Assembly (NCBI RefSeq): GCF_020010925.1
Contig: NZ_JAGJBZ010000001.1
Coordinates: 1,798,001-1,862,000 of the forward strand
Direction: 5' to 3'
DNA length: 64,000 nt
Origin: Streptomyces griseiscabiei
GTDB lineage: Bacteria; Actinomycetota; Actinomycetes; Streptomycetales; Streptomycetaceae
A program made the position numbers and the translations under genes. The notes under the pieces were generated by a model that was given only the letters and a program-made list of their open reading frames with translations, did no database searches and was not told the DNA's origin. Below are positions 62,091 through 64,000 of the stretch, piece by piece; position 1 is the first letter of the stretch, and each line of letters opens with the position of its first letter.

Positions 62091-62099
62091 CGGCACCCC

Positions 62100-62846
62100 C
62101 TACACCCCCACGCGCTCCGCGCCCGGCTCGACCGCGGGCACCCGGACCGCCATGAACCGGGTGGTGCGGCGGAGACGGAAGCCGAGGGACTCGTAGAGGC
62201 GGATCGCGGTGGTGTTCTGCGCGGAGGTGTGCAGGAAGGGGGTCTCGCCGCGTTCCCGGATGCCGTGGGCGACGGCGAGGACGAGCCGGGTGGCGAGGCC
62301 CTCGCCGCGGAAGGCGGGGTCGGTGCAGACCGCGCTGATCTCGGTCCACCCCGGCGGGCGCAGCCGCTCCCCGGCCATGGCGATCAGGGCGCCGTCGCGG
62401 CGCAGGCCGAGGTAGGTGCCGAGTTCGACGGTGCGGGGCAGGAACGGGCCGGGCCGGGTGCGTTCGACCAGGTCGAGCATCTCGGGCACGTCGGCGGGGC
62501 CGAGCCGAAGGGCCTCGGCGTCCGGCGTGGCGGCCACCCCGTCGCCGACGAGCTGCACGCCCTCCAGGTCGAAGACCACCTCCCAGTCGGCCGGGAAGCT
62601 CCCGTTGTAGGCCGCGACCGGCACCTCGGCGCCGGGGCCGGCGAGCGCCGCGAGGTCGGCCCAGTCGTCCGCGTCCGGCTCGTCGGGGAGGGCGAGCCAC
62701 GGCGAGACGTCGAGCGGGTACCGCAGCACCCGGCCGCGCCGCTCGGCGAAGTGGGCGTGCGGCCCGGTGAGGGCGGCGAGGGCGGGGTTGTCGAGGACGT
62801 GCGGCACGGTGCCCGCGCCCGTGCTGCCGCTCGCTTGTTCGGACAT
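62100..62846 (-). CDS. GNAT-family acetyltransferase (FR47-like)
   Basis: 248 residues. A divergent N-terminal half precedes a C-terminal GNAT domain (about 150-240) with the acetyl-CoA loop CTDPAFRGEGLATRLV and SAQNTTAIRLYESLGFR. ATG at 62846 after GGGAG; four codons upstream another ATG is in frame. Substrate unknown. Confidence 0.88.
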   Translation of the reverse strand: MSEQASGSTGAGTVPHVLDNPALAALTGPHAHFAERRGRVLRYPLDVSPWLALPDEPDADDWADLAALAGPGAEVPVAAYNGSFPADWEVVFDLEGVQLVGDGVAATPDAEALRLGPADVPEMLDLVERTRPGPFLPRTVELGTYLGLRRDGALIAMAGERLRPPGWTEISAVCTDPAFRGEGLATRLVLAVAHGIRERGETPFLHTSAQNTTAIRLYESLGFRLRRTTRFMAVRVPAVEPGAERVGV

Positions 62847-63029
62847 GTGCACTCCCACTCTGCTCCGCTGTCGTCCGGCGGCCGGGACAGCGGGGTCCGC
62901 CGACCTCGGCCGAAGGCGGCAAGGATGATCGCCGAGCCCCTATTCCCGGGCTGCCGAAGTGTTCATACGGCCGCAACGATCGCCGCCCGCCCCGGGGCCG
63001 GATCACCCTCCCCGAACACGTACGGTTGT

Positions 63030-63127
63030 ATGACTCAGCGAACCCCCGGTCGCCACGACCACCCCGGCCGCGACGACCACACAGGTCACCGCGACCGTCA
63101 CGATCACCGCCGTCACGTTGGATGTTC

Positions 63128-63131
<4 letters not shown>
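63030..63131 (+). CDS. His/Asp/Arg-rich 33-residue mini-ORF coupled to the molybdopterin oxidoreductase
   Basis: Begins MTQRTPGRHDHPGRDDH, contains seven His plus many Asp and Arg, and ends GCS. Its stop overlaps the next start (ATGA, 63128-63131), the arrangement used throughout this window for coupled genes. Third positions are mostly C. There is no clear ribosome site, so it might be leaderless. It could bind a metal, act as a translational leader, or be chance; no family known. Confidence 0.4.
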
Positions 63132-63725
<594 letters not shown>

Positions 63726-63733
<8 letters not shown>

Positions 63734-64000
63734 GTCGACAGCGCAGTACACGGCCTTCACCCCGCCCACCCGGTTCGCCGTACCGGGCCGGATCGCCGTG
63801 AGCAACCGGGAGGCGGCCCGCTGGCAGACGGCGACACTGACGGAGATCCGGCGGGAGACACCGGCCGTGTCCACGTTCCGGTTCGCGGTGCCGGGGTGGG
63901 CGGGGCATCTGCCGGGGCAGCATCTGATGCTGCGGCTGACCGCCGGGGACGGCTACACGGCGCAGCGGCACTACTCGCTGGCGTCCCCGCCGGACGACAC
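63726..64000 (+). CDS. FAD/NAD(P)-binding ferredoxin-reductase-like protein (3' end cut by window)
   Basis: The first 91 codons are visible. After about 35 residues comes the start of a flavodoxin-reductase-type FAD domain with STFRFAVPGWAGHLPGQH and the flavin-binding QRHYSLAS (R-x-Y-S). GTG at 63726 overlaps the preceding stop by 8 nt. It most likely supplies electrons to the molybdenum enzyme. Confidence 0.85.

Overview
The window is chromosomal DNA from a Streptomyces-type actinomycete. This is inferred from very high GC with strongly GC-biased third codon positions, frequent GTG starts, ATGA/GTGA start-stop overlaps, a conservon (cvn) operon, a DUF397/Scr1-type pair and one TTA leucine codon. 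I see no rRNA, tRNA, CRISPR array or intact insertion sequence. All calls come from reading the sequence; no database search was run.

Layout. 1-3.3 kb: the end of a dipeptide-type ABC importer and a YcnI-like copper protein. 3.5-6.4 kb: a cobalamin riboswitch ahead of cbiMNQO, an ECF cobalt importer. 6.4-16.6 kb: two divergent transcription units that together look like uptake and complete non-phosphorylative oxidation of L-fucose or a related 6-deoxysugar. Six enzymes lie on the minus strand; a sugar ABC importer and a GntR/FadR regulator lie on the plus strand. 16.6-19.4 kb: a secreted beta-propeller phytase and an acyltransferase-like membrane protein. 19.6-24.4 kb: two LuxR-type two-component systems and an orphan LuxR-type HTH protein. 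One of the kinases has a TTA codon directly before its phospho-acceptor histidine.

24.6-32.2 kb is the most interesting segment, a RiPP cluster with linaridin-type architecture. It holds a phytoene-desaturase-like oxidoreductase, a 95-residue precursor with a PxxxTP leader motif, an HTTM/alpha-beta-hydrolase fusion (CypH-like), a CypL-like protein, a tiny membrane protein, an ABC exporter, a second tiny membrane protein and a methyltransferase. The sequence after the motif has no Thr, Cys or aromatic residue. It is built from Ala, Val, Gly and Asn with seven-residue repeats, so the usual linaridin chemistry (Thr to dehydrobutyrine) has almost nothing to act on.

32.3-43.6 kb: a GNAT, a TIGR01777 epimerase, then a large minus-strand operon for dioxygenation and meta-cleavage of an aromatic acid of the phenylpropionate/cinnamate type, with a divergent IclR regulator. 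44.7-46.5 kb: an XRE-cupin regulator and an orphan sugar-binding lipoprotein. 46.9-51 kb: conservon cvnABCD. 51-53.3 kb: a lower-GC patch with a DUF397 gene convergent with an Scr1/DUF5753 regulator. 53.3-55.4 kb: dhaKLM, dihydroxyacetone phosphorylation. 55.5-64 kb: a GH75 chitosanase, a fibronectin-III lipoprotein, a small surface protein, a PadR regulator, a FadH-type dienoyl-CoA reductase, a PrmC-related methyltransferase, a GNAT and a molybdopterin oxidoreductase coupled to a flavin reductase that runs off the end.
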